Below, piece after piece: positions 11,346-21,654 of a DNA stretch of 44,794 nt; the first letter of the stretch is position 1; each line of letters begins with the position of its first letter. The position numbers and the translations under genes were made by a program. The notes beneath the pieces were generated by a model. The model was not told where the DNA came from and made no database searches. It was given only the letters and a program-made list of their open reading frames with translations. Source of the stretch: Acanthaster planci (lineage: Eukaryota > Echinodermata > Asteroidea > Valvatida > Acanthasteridae); the NCBI RefSeq assembly GCF_001949145.1, contig NW_019091472.1, forward strand, positions 75,455 through 120,248, in the 5' to 3' direction.

Positions 11346-12144
11346 ACTATTTTCCATTGCAACAATTTTTGCATAATGATGCGAATAAAATCATTTCGTA
11401 TCCACATATGGTCTTAAAGAAACAAACAAACTTGAAAAACAAGACCAAACCAAGGATACCTAAAATGAATGCAACACAATGAACCAAAGGGTGCAATAAA
11501 GGTAGATGAAGAACTCGGTAAATGACTTGACCCAGATTTTTTAATGAAACCCGCCCTCCCATAAGACCATACCCTTTGCATTCCACAAAGCAACCTTCTA
11601 ACGAGAAAAAAGAGAAAAAAATAGAAGCATTCGCTCTTCAACCCCTACAAGATCCTTTGGTCGACAGATAGCCCGCGGTGGAATGGATTACTGGAAGGAA
11701 ACATGATTTCGACACACAAGAGCTCTTTTCCAAATCAAACAGGAACATAAAAATCGCCCCCAAATACACAATAAACACCCTAAACACACTCAATATCTGT
11801 CACAAAATTTGCGAGGAATAACCCCCCAAAAGGGGATCACAGTTCCGTTGTATTTCATTTCAAGAAGTGGAAGACCTCACCGCTACTTCATCGCCATTTT
11901 CCAGCAAAAGACCTCAGTGTTGTACCTTTATCATAGAGTGACTTTACCTCCAATTTAAACTTTTTTCTTCTCCTGCCAGTCTTGCAGTGTGAGGTTATCG
12001 AGGATGAAGAGCTATGATTCCTGCAAAACCCGCCGCCATTCCTTCATCACTTTCACTTTGTCCTGAGTAGTAAAGGTTTTTAGTATAGACCAGTTTGACC
12101 CCTGACCCACTACAATCGTTACATCCACCACCTGCAGACGGCAG
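11346..12144. other. non-coding junction between L1-like LINE and Polinton 1
   Basis: No recognisable gene. A hydrophobic minus-strand frame (11,347-11,641) has no family resemblance and stops abruptly, so it is not annotated. No terminal inverted repeat of Polinton 1 could be matched here to sequence downstream of its protease gene. Confidence 0.45.
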
Positions 12145-12449
12145 GCGAAGAATACACTTTTCGAGTGATTTCGCAGCCCATTCGAAGCACCAAGAGGATT
12201 ATCCGCACCATAGGCGCAGTAATCGAGTCTTTGCAGCGAAGGCTTTTCGTCAATTGTTCTTCATTTGATCTTATTGGTGTGTCTATCAATTTTCCAGGGG
12301 TCAGACCTAATTTTTGGATGCCGTTCAGGAAGCTGAGAAGGGTAACGAGACGTTCAGTGACTGAAATGCTCCAAGTTTACCTTCGCAACCTGAACCGCGA
12401 AATGACGCTGGACGACAGTGTCACTCCCAAAATAACGAGGGCGTTCTAA
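12145..12449 (+). pseudogene. diverged duplicate of the PolB N-terminal module (P1)
   Basis: The frame reads PIRSTKRIIRTIGAVIESL and later INFPGVRPNFWMPFRK. It resembles the segment 12,660-12,900 (PVRGIGNVLNTLGGVF, then MRFPDLDRNFWMSFRK) in order and spacing. It is followed, after a stop at 12,447-12,449, by an acidic run (DDDEDGDSEVYPDKEDD) to about 12,555. It could be the N-terminus of a separate small gene, a tandem duplication, or a remnant of a second Polinton. I cannot decide which. Confidence 0.5.
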
Positions 12450-12659
12450 GATGACGATGAGGATGGGGATTCCGAGGTGTATCCGGATAAAGAAGACGAC
12501 GCGGATTCTGAGCCCGAGCCTCCCTTGAGTAGCGATGAGCCAACGATGGACACGTAGGCCACCCGGGTAGACCCACAGCGCGGAGGGAATGAAGCTGGAA
12601 GAACGGTCTGAGGCACGGCAAGTAATGCCCGAAGACTTATTTCGCACTCACAATTTCGC

Positions 12660-15600
12660 ACCCAGGGAAACTAATATACCTTTCGTTTCAATGACATCGA
12701 GCCTGTACGCGGTATAGGTAATGTCTTAAATACTTTGGGAGGCGTATTCCGGTCATTCATGGACCGTGTCCTGAGCAACGCAGAACCTAAAGACTTTGTT
12801 TCGTTAGAGATGCGTTTTCCGGACTTAGACCGGAATTTCTGGATGAGCTTCAGAAAAACCCCAAAAATCTCTCCGTCCATGACGCTCTGTCTAACCTCGA
12901 AAAAATTCTGCAGTCAAACGAGAGCGTCAGTCTGAACCGGAAGGTCGTCATTAGGGTCGTCATTGTTAGGATGAACAAGGGAGGTCATCCAAATCGCCGT
13001 CTTGCTCGTGGTGGGTCTGCTTTAGAGCGATGGCTCAAAAATAAGAGGGAACACATCACCATCAAGAACCAAGACGAGTTTTGTTGTGCAAAGGCAATCG
13101 TCATTGCCAGAGCAGCCCTCCGACGTGATGACCCCAAACCAATTGGAATTCCATTCGCCAGGGTCGCGGTGAGACCACTCGATTGGCACTAGAACTGCAT
13201 CGTCAGGCAGACGTTCGGCTCCAGAGGAGTGGCTTGGAAGAATTGTTGAAAATCCAGAGGGCTCTGAGTGCCGACGGTCTGCAGCTCATTGTTCTGTCCA
13301 AAGAGCTGTTTAATGCCGTCCAGTTCAAGAGGGAGGACGCTCCGCAGAAGCTGTTCTTGTATTTTTACGACAATCACTATGCAGTTATAAGATCCATGAC
13401 CAGTTATTTGTGCAGTGCATACTTTTGCGACGTTTGTCTCCGGGGATACGACGACAAAAGAAAGCACAAATGCATAGCTAAATGTCTGTGTTGTTACAGG
13501 TCTTTTCCTGACTGCGGTTTAAAGGTTTGGGTTGACTGCAAAGACTGCAACAGGCTGTTCAAGAGTCCCTCGTGTTTCGAAAAACACAAGGAAAAAACGC
13601 CGCTGAGAGATGTGAAGACAAAGAGCGGCACTGCAGTCGTGGGTGGAAACTCTACCTGTTCGATGATATACAAATGTACTTGTGGAAAGACCGTAAACAA
13701 GAAGCGCCGACTGACGAAACAGAAGCACGTTTGCGGTAAGGTGTACTGTCAGAACTAAAAACTATACGAAGAGGCCGATCACCAATGCTTCATACGCCCT
13801 CTTCAGTGTAGTCATGGTGTACCTGCTGATGACCAAACGGGTGATAGGGAGGAAGAGATGGACCCTGTGGAGTTGATGGAGCGGGAGCTGGAGAACGTGA
13901 AGGCGGTTCAACCCGAGAGTGAAGGCGAAGCGAATGAGGGCAAGCGTCCTCTCTTCATCTTTTTCGATTTCGAGTGTCGGCAAGACGAGCAAGAAGCCAC
14001 GAATAGCCTTGGGCCTGTGTACAGTCACGTTCCAAATCTGTGTGTTGCGCAGAGGATTTGCCGACATTGCTTTCCTAACCAAGTCATCTCGGCAGAATTT
14101 TCCTGTCCTTTTTGCAGCCAGGGAATCACCAAGAGCACATTTTCAAGGGGGCCAATACGCGCTACAATTTTTGTGAGTGGCTCTTTAATGAGAACGGCAG
14201 CCACAAAGGAGCAATCTGCATCGCTCATTATGCCTCGGGTTACGACTCCAACTTTGTCCTTCAGTTTTTATATGAGCGAGCTATTCTGCCCATGGTTGTT
14301 ATGTACGGGGCTAAGATCCTGTCCCTCGAGGCCATGGGAATCAAAATCATTGACTCCTTGAGCTTTCTGTCGATGCCTCTTTCGGCGATCCCTCCACGTT
14401 TGGGTTGACGGAATTGAAGAAAGGATATTTTCCCCATCTCTTAAACACTAACGAGAACGAGCGCTATGTTGGCCCTATTCCAGACCCAAAGTTTTACGAC
14501 CCAGACGAAATGGATACAAAAAAGAGAGAGGAATTTTAGCAGTGGTATGCTAGTCAACGTGGGGGGCCATTCGATCTGCAGAAAGAAATGATAGAATACT
14601 GCCGTAGCGACGTTGACATACTCCTATGAGGGTCGTTGGAGTTCTGCTCAATTTTCATGAAGCATACCAATGTTGACCCCTTTGAATCCTCATTAACTAT
14701 CGCTCATGCCTGCAACGTTGTATTCAGACAGAAACATTTTCGGGATCGCTATCATTCCAGCTGGGGGATATAGGAAAAATCATACTCAGTCTGCCGTGGC
14801 CTTGAGGTGGTTGAAGTGGGTGGAACACTCCAGAAACATTCGTATAAGGCACGCGCTCAACGGCGGCGAGGTAACCATTGGCAAGTACCGCGTGGACGGA
14901 CTGCACGAGAAGACCATGTTTGAGTTCCATGGTTGTCTGTGGCACGGATGCCCAAATTGTTTTACGCACAGAGACGTGACAACCCCCCTCACTTCGCTGA
15001 GCATGAGAGACCGCTNACAAGTGCGGTCCGGATGAAAAAATAAAGTATGTGGACGTATGTAGCCTCTATCCAAGATCATTACGGAGAATTTCGCAGTATC
15101 CATTGACGAGTACGAGGGATTTGTGAAAGCCGAAGTCTTACCACTGAGAAAGCTGTACCATCCCGTTCTCCCACGCCACGCGAGCGGAAAGCTCATGTTT
15201 GCTCTGTGCGGAAAGTGTAGTGAAACTCAACAGATTATTTCGCGTTGCTTCTCGATGACCGAAAGACGGTCAACCGCGTGGACTTTGTGAACGAGGAAAT
15301 CGTGCAGGTCCAGTGGCAGCACAAGGAAAACTTTGTAGAGGTAGCGGGAAATACTAATGTGGCTATTGCAGCCTAAACTACGGCACAAGCTCGGTTGAAG
15401 TTGTACTCATTCCTGGAGCGTCTGGGTGAGCGGCTCCTTTATTACGACTCAGACAGCATATTGTACGTAGTCAAGGATAAGCAAGGTCAGTACGAACCTC
15501 CTCTCGGCGACTACGTGGGTGACCTCACTGCCGAGGACTACGGACCGGGAAGTTACATCACCGAATTTGCTTCTGGGGGGCCTGAGAACGATGGGTACAG

Positions 15601-15895
15601 GGTTCTCAGTACCCGTTCTAATGACGAAGTTGCCATGTGTAAGGTACGGGGAATCACTCTCAATTACCGCAACAAGGGTATTGTTAACTTCGAATCCTTG
15701 ATAGAGATGGTGTTGTCAGATGCCGAGCGAAGTGACGAAGAAAGAGAAAACAAGAGAACCGTCAGCAAACCTCACAAAATAGCCAGAGGATCGCTGGGTC
15801 AAGTGATTACTAGACAGGAGACAAAGAAGTACAGGATGGTTTATACCAAACGGGTGAAGACCCACGACTTTAACACTCTTCCCTATGGATACTAA
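12660..15895 (+). pseudogene. Polinton family B DNA polymerase (P1), frameshifted and internally deleted
   Basis: This polymerase replicates the element and in related elements is thought to be protein-primed. Order seen: N-terminal module (12,660-12,960), SALERWLKNKREH block (about 13,017), a Cys/His-rich zinc region (13,408-13,740: CDVC, CLCC, CKDC, CTCG), exonuclease motif FDFEC (13,963-13,977), second exonuclease region HYASGYDSNFVL (about 14,225), ending in YCRSDVDIL, then EFHGCLWHGCPNCF (about 14,922). Polymerase motif A YVDVCSLYP is at 15,046-15,072 and motif C YYDSDSI at 15,440-15,460, with a C-terminal LNYRNKGI and TLPYGY. At least eight frameshifts or stops are present. Between about 15,215 and 15,240 the frame jumps from the post-motif-A region to just before motif C, so the palm motif B segment is missing. 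Confidence 0.88.
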
Positions 15896-15983
15896 TCCCA
15901 CTCTCCTCGCGCCTATCCACTTTTTTCAACCTAACGCTACATCAGATAAATGATCAAAATTTTGTTATTTTAAAATACGTGTG

Positions 15984-16679
15984 ATGTCCAAGATTGGATC
16001 ACTTGAACAGATGGACAAGGTTCTAAAACATCCATTTACTTGCGTAGTTGCAGGACCGACTGGTTCTGGAAAGACTCAATTTGTTAAGGAATTACTTGCT
16101 CCGAGCGGGAACTCGTCCGTCATTGTTCCTTTTCCCGAGCATGTGATTTGGTTTACGGCGAATATCAAGATGCTTATAACCATCTTGCAACCGTGGTCTC
16201 TTACATACATTTTGTGGAAGGTTTTCCGGAAGATCTTCTTCCCTTGTGGACCGTTCGCAGAGAAACATGGTTGTGATAGATTATCTTATGTCGGAAACCG
16301 GCAACAACAAGAAGGTTACCGAACTTTTCACAAAGGGTAGCCACCACGGAAATTTATCCGTCGTTCTCATTTTGCAAAATTTGTTCTACCAGGGAAAAGA
16401 GATGAGGAAAATCAGTCTGAACTCCCATTACATGGTGTTGTTTAAAAACCCTCGAGATGCCTCCCAAATCATTCATCTCACCAAACAGATATATCCGGGA
16501 ATCTCAAAGTTTTTAGTAGAAACCTACAGCGACGCCACATCGTCACCTTATGGCTACCTGATGCTGGACTTAAAGCCGGAAATGTCTGAGGAGTTGAGAT
16601 TAAAAACTCACATTTTCCAAAACCGTTGTCTCTGTGCCCAAGGCGCAAATAAGAAGATCTTACGTACGTGGCAGTCATT
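15984..16679 (+). pseudogene. Polinton packaging ATPase (P1)
   Basis: FtsK/HerA (A32-like) ATPase that pumps DNA into capsids in related viruses. The start ATG at 15,984 gives SKIGSLEQMDKVLKHPF and a perfect Walker A, AGPTGSGKTQF (about 16,050). Two frameshifts follow (about 16,150 and 16,260). The third frame continues with a Walker B-like VVIDYLMSE, where family members carry two acidic residues, so the second acid appears changed to Tyr. The rest is well kept: LFTKGSHHGNLSV, NSHYMVLFKNPRDASQI and LMLDLKPEMSEELRLKTHIF, ending near 16,620. It is followed at once by the small basic gene. Confidence 0.87.
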
Positions 16680-16998
16680 TGAAGTTGTCCAGGCGGCTGA
16701 GAAACCACGCTTCGTTCCTGCGCATTCTGGCCCAGTGCGCTCCAAAACAACGACAGAGCATTGTGCAAGGGGCCAACAGGGAGCTCGTTGCCTGTTTGTG
16801 CGAGTGTGCCCTCAACATTTTAAACGGTAACATTCCCCTCACACCGAAACTTAGAAGGTACAAGCAGCAGATGAGACACCTAGCGGACAAGAAGGTCGGC
16901 GTGCTAAAAAAGAAAAAAATTTCCGTCAGAAGGGAGGATTCCTTGAGACTTTGCTTACACCGATACTGGGCGGTCTTGGTGGCATGTTGTTCAAATAA
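16679..16998 (+). pseudogene. conserved small basic Polinton protein of unknown function (P1)
   Basis: The frame starts around a TTG at 16,679 where an ATG would be expected. It gives LSRRLRNHASFLRIL, a helix-rich region with two Cys (VACLCECALNIL), then NIPLTPKLRRYKQQMRHL and a Lys-rich stretch (KVGVLKKKKI). A frameshift near 16,915 moves into a glycine/leucine-rich hydrophobic end (GGFLETLLTPILGGLGGMLF), stopping at 16,996-16,998. A basic body with a C-terminal hydrophobic helix recurs between ATPase and integrase in animal Polintons. A DNA-binding or core-protein role is inference. The next gene starts 5 bases downstream. Confidence 0.65.
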
Positions 16999-17003
16999 GA
17001 AAC

Positions 17004-17528
17004 ATGGAGCACGCCAAGAAGATGGTTTTGATTCCCCACGAGACCTTAAACCGGTTACAAGCAGCTAGACGACTCGAACAAACCCCATCACTAGAGTCGT
17101 GCACGGACTGGACTCTGAAATGAGACGGCATCTGGAGAGACAAGATATAGGAGCGGAAGAAAAATTAAAACTGTACCACCAGACCCTGGGAAAGTACATG
17201 CAGTATAACAAACAGACAAAAATTCCCATGACATTGACTCTGGAATCGAAATCATCGGACCACCCCCTCGCCATGAAAAACAAACGGGTAAGAAAGAGAA
17301 CTCCCCAAACTTGATCCTGAGGAAGGAGTGGAAGAAAAAAACCTTTTGCCACTACTGCGCCCTGACAGAGATGAAGATTTGGGGCTGTCCTCTTTATTTG
17401 CAGAAGCTTCGCATCTACCAGATGCGTCCCCCAACAGGCCCGAGTTTGGAAAGCTGCGTAAAAAGAAGGGGAAGGGGAAGAAAGCCAAACGGCCTGCCAC
17501 TACCCGTATAAAATGGACACTATATTAA
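17004..17528 (+). pseudogene. conserved Polinton hypothetical protein (P1)
   Basis: ATG at 17,004 gives MEHAKKMVLIPHETLNRL. After frameshifts it continues in LDSEMRRHLERQDIG, EEKLKLYHQTLGKYMQY (17,099-17,314 frame), and finally a basic tail (FGKLRKKKGKGKKAKR) ending at 17,526-17,528. It is charged, probably helical, with no membrane segment. It lies between the small basic gene and the integrase region, as in other Polintons. The function is not known to me. At least two frameshifts (about 17,090 and 17,270-17,330). Confidence 0.6.
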
Positions 17529-17690
17529 GCACCGTGACCTTCTGAACCAAGCTCATCTTAAAGTCGCTCTTCATCATGGATTGTTGTCCTCCAAGACAAC
17601 AGTGCAGAATCGGCAACATATTAAAAACGGTGCGTTGTGTACTGTTGTGTTGCCGCAGCACGCTCATCATCGAACACCGCGAGAGTACGG

Positions 17691-18450
17691 ATGGGAGAGA
17701 CATACCTGAAAAAAGTGTATTACGACCCAAAACATCCCGCGGCATTCGGCGGTGTAGAGGCTGTTTACCGTGCTGCCTTAAAAGACGGCATCCACTTGAC
17801 GAGGGTTCAGAGTTTACCAACAGACTGTTTCAATCCTTCCTCCTAACGAAAGGCATTCACCTTTTCACGACTTACAATGAAACCAAAGCCAGCGTGATGG
17901 AGAGATTCAATCGAACCCTCAAGACTAAAATGTGGAAATATTTTACAGCCAACAATACGAGCCACTACCTGACGGCTCTACCCAAACTGATGTCTGCGTA
18001 CAACATGTTTTTCACCGCAGCATTGGAAGGGCATCCGCCACCGTCAATGTTTACAATGCGGATGCAGTCAGAAAAACCTTGTATCCACCTGTTAGTGTTC
18101 CAAAACAAGCCCCCTTTCGATTCAAAGTGAGAGACACCATACGCATAAGCGTGGGGGCAAGGCCTTTCAAAAAAGGTTACTTACCCAACTAGACTGACGA
18201 GATTTTCACGGTGAGTGCACGGATTGCTAGAAAGCCACCCGTTTACAGATTAAGAGACTACGGTGGGGAAGAATTGCTCGGTACCTTCTACAAGCAAGCA
18301 CTTCAGCGTGTGGTTAAAAAAGGCGATTTGTACAAGGTTGAACGGGTTCTTGCCGAGAGGAAACGGAAAGGCAAGACCGAGTACTTTGTGAAGTGGTTGG
18401 GCTATCCGGACAAGTTTAACAGTTGGGTGCCACGACTTTTGTTCGTTTAA
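17691..18450 (+). pseudogene. Polinton retroviral-type integrase with chromodomain (P1), core deleted
   Basis: ATG at 17,691 opens the N-terminal helical region (YLKKVYYDPKHPAAFGGVEA). Near 17,800 the frame jumps straight to DEGSEFTNRLFQSF, so about half of the catalytic core, including the first Asp, is gone. The rest of the rve core follows: YNETKASVMERFNR (catalytic Glu at 17,900-17,902), then TLKTKMWKYFTANNTSHYL. The SH3-like DNA-binding region comes next (FKVRDTIRIS, FKKGYLPN). A C-terminal chromodomain ends the gene: LYKVERVLAERKRKGK and FVKWLGYPDKFNSW (18,328-18,428). Chromodomains bind methylated histones and can steer integration. Stops and frameshifts lie at 18,128-18,192. Confidence 0.87.
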
Positions 18451-18471
18451 AAGAATACCGCTTATCAAATC

Positions 18472-19155
18472 ATGTCATTCGAGATTGTGAATTCCATCAT
18501 GAATGATTCGTACTACGTCACCCTCCCGAGCAACAGCAGTATGGGGGCGTATCCAAGTGACGCACTCGGTCATTATTGCGTGAACTTGCCTTCTCCCATG
18601 ACCTTCGAAGGACACTGGGAGGTAGCCTTAGCTGAAATGACGTATCCACGCCGGTGGTAGAACATGGTAGAAGGCCACAACCATATTTGGTGCACAGGAG
18701 AGGGAGAGATCCATACCCATCTCGTGCCGGAATGGTATTACCCTACACCCGAAGAGCTCTTGGCAAAAATTTCACCTCCTATTGAACACGACGAGCTAGT
18801 TCGAATAAAATACAACAAGTACCTCCAGAAGATCGTAGTCAAAACGGCTGAAGGGGTGCACATTACATTTGATAAGTGGCTGGGTGCTCTTTTTGTGTAC
18901 ACTGACATAATCGAGTACAACACCGTGGGAGACATCAGAGCACCTTTGCTCCGCACAGTAATTGTTGAAGGAGAGTATGGGGACACGGTCACCAAGACGT
19001 ACGTCAGTCCTCATTACGTACCACTCAAACAGAAGTTAGTGAACACTATAGAGATTGATATAAGGGACGACGCGGGAGCACACGTGCCATTTATAGGCAG
19101 GAGGGTCATCGTGAAACTTCACTTTAGAAAACATCGCTCTTCGTATTTGAGTTAG
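18472..19155 (+). pseudogene. penton-like minor capsid protein (P1), one in-frame stop
   Basis: ATG at 18,472 begins MSFEIVNSIMNDSYYVTLPS, followed by the family's start region (MGAYPSDALGHYCVNL, WEVALAEMTYPRRW). A single TAG at 18,658-18,660 interrupts the frame, which otherwise runs to 19,155 without frameshift. The beta-rich body and the C-terminal GRRVIVKLHFRK match the single-jelly-roll minor (penton) capsid protein reported for Polintons. That protein would form the fivefold vertices of a virion. The next gene begins 8 bases after the stop. Confidence 0.75.
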
Positions 19156-19163
19156 TCATTACC

Positions 19164-19556
19164 ATGAGAAAGCACTTTGTTCCATACTCCAAGCATTATG
19201 AGGACTACTACACCCATCAGATCGGCAGTGGTTTACCGGTATTCCACGGTCCTCGTAACCAGGGAGGATTTGGACTTGGCGGAATCCTGGGTGGCCTCCT
19301 GAAATCAGCCGTGCCGTTGTTGAAACAGGGGGCGAAGGCGCTTGGCCGTCAAGCCATCCGCACCGGTGTCGGCATAGCAACGGACGCCCTTGAGGGAAAA
19401 TATTTAAAATCTGCAGCTAGAATGGGGTTAAAGAGTGCCGGACGTGAACTTGCTAATCGCACGGTCCGTGGCATCTCCACGGGGGGTGACGGATACACGC
19501 CGCACGGGTATAAAATGCAAGCACTCAGGCAGACGCGCCAGATCCTCAGGCGTTAA
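19164..19556 (+). CDS. adenovirus pVI/pX-like small capsid-associated protein (P1), intact frame
   Basis: An uninterrupted 130-codon frame. Residues 1-20 are Tyr/His-rich. Residues about 30-55 form a Gly/Leu-rich amphipathic segment (GGFGLGGILGGLLKSAVPLL). The rest is basic with repeated small-residue helices and ends in RQTRQILRR. The protein's position between penton and major capsid, its Gly-rich helix and basic tail resemble the pVI/pX-like proteins of Polintons and adenoviruses. Those proteins link core to capsid and are cleaved by the viral protease. The homology is by pattern and position, not by a computed alignment. It is one of very few unbroken genes in this element. Confidence 0.65.
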   Translation: MRKHFVPYSKHYEDYYTHQIGSGLPVFHGPRNQGGFGLGGILGGLLKSAVPLLKQGAKALGRQAIRTGVGIATDALEGKYLKSAARMGLKSAGRELANRTVRGISTGGDGYTPHGYKMQALRQTRQILRR

Positions 19557-19635
19557 GCGAGCGAAAAGATTACTAGATATCTTTGATTAGACATTTAACC
19601 GGACAATCTTACTTCCAATCCCTAACACGGCATTT

Positions 19636-21027
19636 TTGCACGTCCACTCACCCGAATGCTCCAAATCGGAATTGGATTTATTCATGTTGCCCCCCCACCC
19701 AGACAAGCATCGACAACACACGGAGTATCACCCCATCTCTAACAAATCAGACGGGGCCCAATTGAGTTTTTTGTTCCGGGCTCTGGCGAAGAGTACATCG
19801 ATCCATCTCAAACAAAGCGTTACGTCAAGGCCAAAGTAGTCAACGCTGACGGAGGTAATCCTGTTTNNNNNNNNNNNNNNNNNNNNNNNNNNNNNNNNNN
19901 NNNNNNNNNNNNNNNNNNNNNNNNNNNNNNNNNNNNNNNNNNNNNNNNNNNNNNNNNNNNNNNNNNNNNNNNNNNNNNNNNNNNNNNNNNNNNNNNNNNN
20001 NNNNNNNNNNNNNNNNNNNNNNNNNNNNNNNNNNNNNNNNNNNNGCTTCAACGCCTACTTACCCTTATCGAGCCATCATTGAAACTCTCCTCAGTTTCGA
20101 CAACAGTGCAAAGATGTCACAACTGACTGCGGAGATGTTTGTCAAAGACACGGCCGGGAAAATGGACAACGTCAACTGCACGGCAGGAGACGATGAAATA
20201 AACACGGGCCAAAAAGGTTCATGAAAGGGGGACGCATCGTGGACATGCTAGGCCCTTTTCACAGCGATCTATTTTTCCAAAATAAACATTTGATAAACGG
20301 TGTAGATTTAAAACTAAAGTTCATCAGGAGCAGTAATGCTTTCTGTCTGATGGCTTCTGGAGGCAATCCCAGCTACAAGATAAAAATTGTAGATGCTTCA
20401 TTGTTTGTTCGGAGGGTAAAGGTCAGCTCAGCGGTCATGTTAGGACATGCCAAGAACTTAGAGGAGGCCATTGATAAATATCCCATTAAAAGGATCCTGT
20501 GTAAGATGGTTTCTGTGCCGAAGGGCAATCTGACACTCACACAAGATCACGTGTTTCTCGGACAGCTACCAGAACGAATCGTGGTAGGTTGCGTATCCAA
20601 CGCTGCCTACAACGGATCCTACGCCAAGAACTCCTTTCTTCACTTTTAACCTCAATTTTCTCACGGTCCATTTCGACGGAGAGCAAGTGCCGTTCACTCC
20701 TCTGAAGCCCAACTTCCACGCCCGGCGCGAAAATTGCGTCAGAGCCTATCACACCCTTTTCTTGGGCACGGATAAATGTACCAAAACGAAGGACACGACA
20801 TCAGTCTACAAGACTATCCCAACGGTTTCACACTGTACGCCTTTGACCTCAGCCCTGACTCGTCCTGTGGGAGTCACTTGAGTCTCGTCAAGCGCGGCAA
20901 CCTGCGCTTAGATATCCACTTTGCCCACCCCGTGGTGGAGACCATCAATGTTACCATCTACACCGAGTTCAACAACGTCATCGAAATAGACCAGGCACGT
21001 GATATTCTGTTCGACTACGGCAGTTAA
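19636..21027 (+). pseudogene. major capsid protein, double jelly-roll (P1), with assembly gap
   Basis: The frame opens with HSPECSKSELDLF (no ATG seen; a TTG sits at the frame start) and shifts near 19,700. After the N gap (19,867-20,044) it continues through SQLTAEMFVKDTAGKMD, VDMLGPFHSDLFFQNKHLIN, NPSYKIKIVDASLFV, NLEEAIDKYPIKRILCK and QLPERIVVGCVSNAAYNG. After further shifts (about 20,640 and 20,770) it ends with YALYAFDLSPDSS-type sequence and TVNVTIYTEFNNVIEID, stopping at 21,025-21,027. These blocks mark the hexon-like double-jelly-roll capsid protein of Polintons. It would build the facets of an icosahedral shell. Confidence 0.85.
19867..20044. other. assembly gap (178 N) inside the capsid gene
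   Basis: Run of N only. The flanking capsid frames suggest coding sequence is missing here. The true gap length may differ from the N count. Confidence 0.95.
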
Positions 21028-21037
21028 ATCTCCAGGG

Positions 21038-21559
21038 ATGAACAGCTTCCAAATTTCAAAAATCCTAATCGAGGACCGGTACGCAAAACACTACTTCCGA
21101 GGTGTCTTCCCCCGTGACGAGCTACCGACACGTCATGTTCCGCGACCTATTACGCCCTGGTGGTCAACACGGATCCTTCTACGGAACCTGGACGGCACTG
21201 GGTGGCGATCTACATCACGAAGGATGGCGTTGGGGAATATTTTGACTCGTACGGGCATCGACCTCGGTTGAGAGACATAAGAGCTTTTATAAAAAAAAAT
21301 ACAAGTGCATCGAGATACAATAGCTACCCCCTTGGAGGTCCCTCAACGACCATTTGCGGTCGGTATTGCGTATTTTTCTCATTGCATTGATGCAGAGACA
21401 TCGGCATAAGTAAAATTGTAAAACATGTTTTCAAAAGATACCTCGGACAACGATCGGTAAATGAATTTGTTCGAATGCATTTCCCTTCCCTTGGTACTAA
21501 AACGCGCAACATTCCTTTTGTTTTTCGACAAATTTCAAGAGCGCTTACAAGACCATGAG
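21038..21559 (+). pseudogene. adenain-type cysteine protease (P1)
   Basis: ATG at 21,038, 11 bases after the capsid stop. The N-terminus FRGVFPRDELP is in one frame. After a shift (about 21,130) comes the catalytic region: PGRHWVAIYI with the His, GEYFDSYG with the acidic residue, and TICGRYCVFF with the nucleophile Cys. The C-terminal part continues in another frame (RSVNEFVRMHF, 21,460-21,490) to a stop near 21,557. This family (Ulp1/adenovirus protease, clan CE) matures capsid and core proteins. All three catalytic residues are visible, but two frameshifts break the gene. Confidence 0.85.
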
Positions 21560-21654
21560 ATGAATGAAAGTTATCATGCGCGAGCGTTAAATAATGCCAT
21601 TTGCGTATAATTTCGGTAAATATTTTTGGGTTAAACTTTGTACTTAAAGTAGCT

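Larger units (their letters stand above)
12145..21560 (+). mobile_element. Polinton 1 (Maverick/Polinton DNA transposon), degraded
   Basis: Nine genes, all on the plus strand, match the metazoan Polinton set and order: PolB, packaging ATPase, two small conserved genes, integrase with chromodomain, penton-like minor capsid, pVI/pX-like, major capsid and cysteine protease. Nearly every gene is broken by frameshifts, and PolB and integrase have lost central segments. Base composition is visibly richer in G+C than the flanks. I could not find a matching pair of terminal inverted repeats, so the limits given are gene limits only. Polintons are related to adintoviruses and adenovirus-like viruses. 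This copy is an old genomic resident. Confidence 0.88.

Noticed and set aside
11347-11641. Hydrophobic minus-strand frames beside the L1-like LINE
   Set aside because: Two overlapping frames, neither resembling LINE ORF1 nor any membrane protein family.
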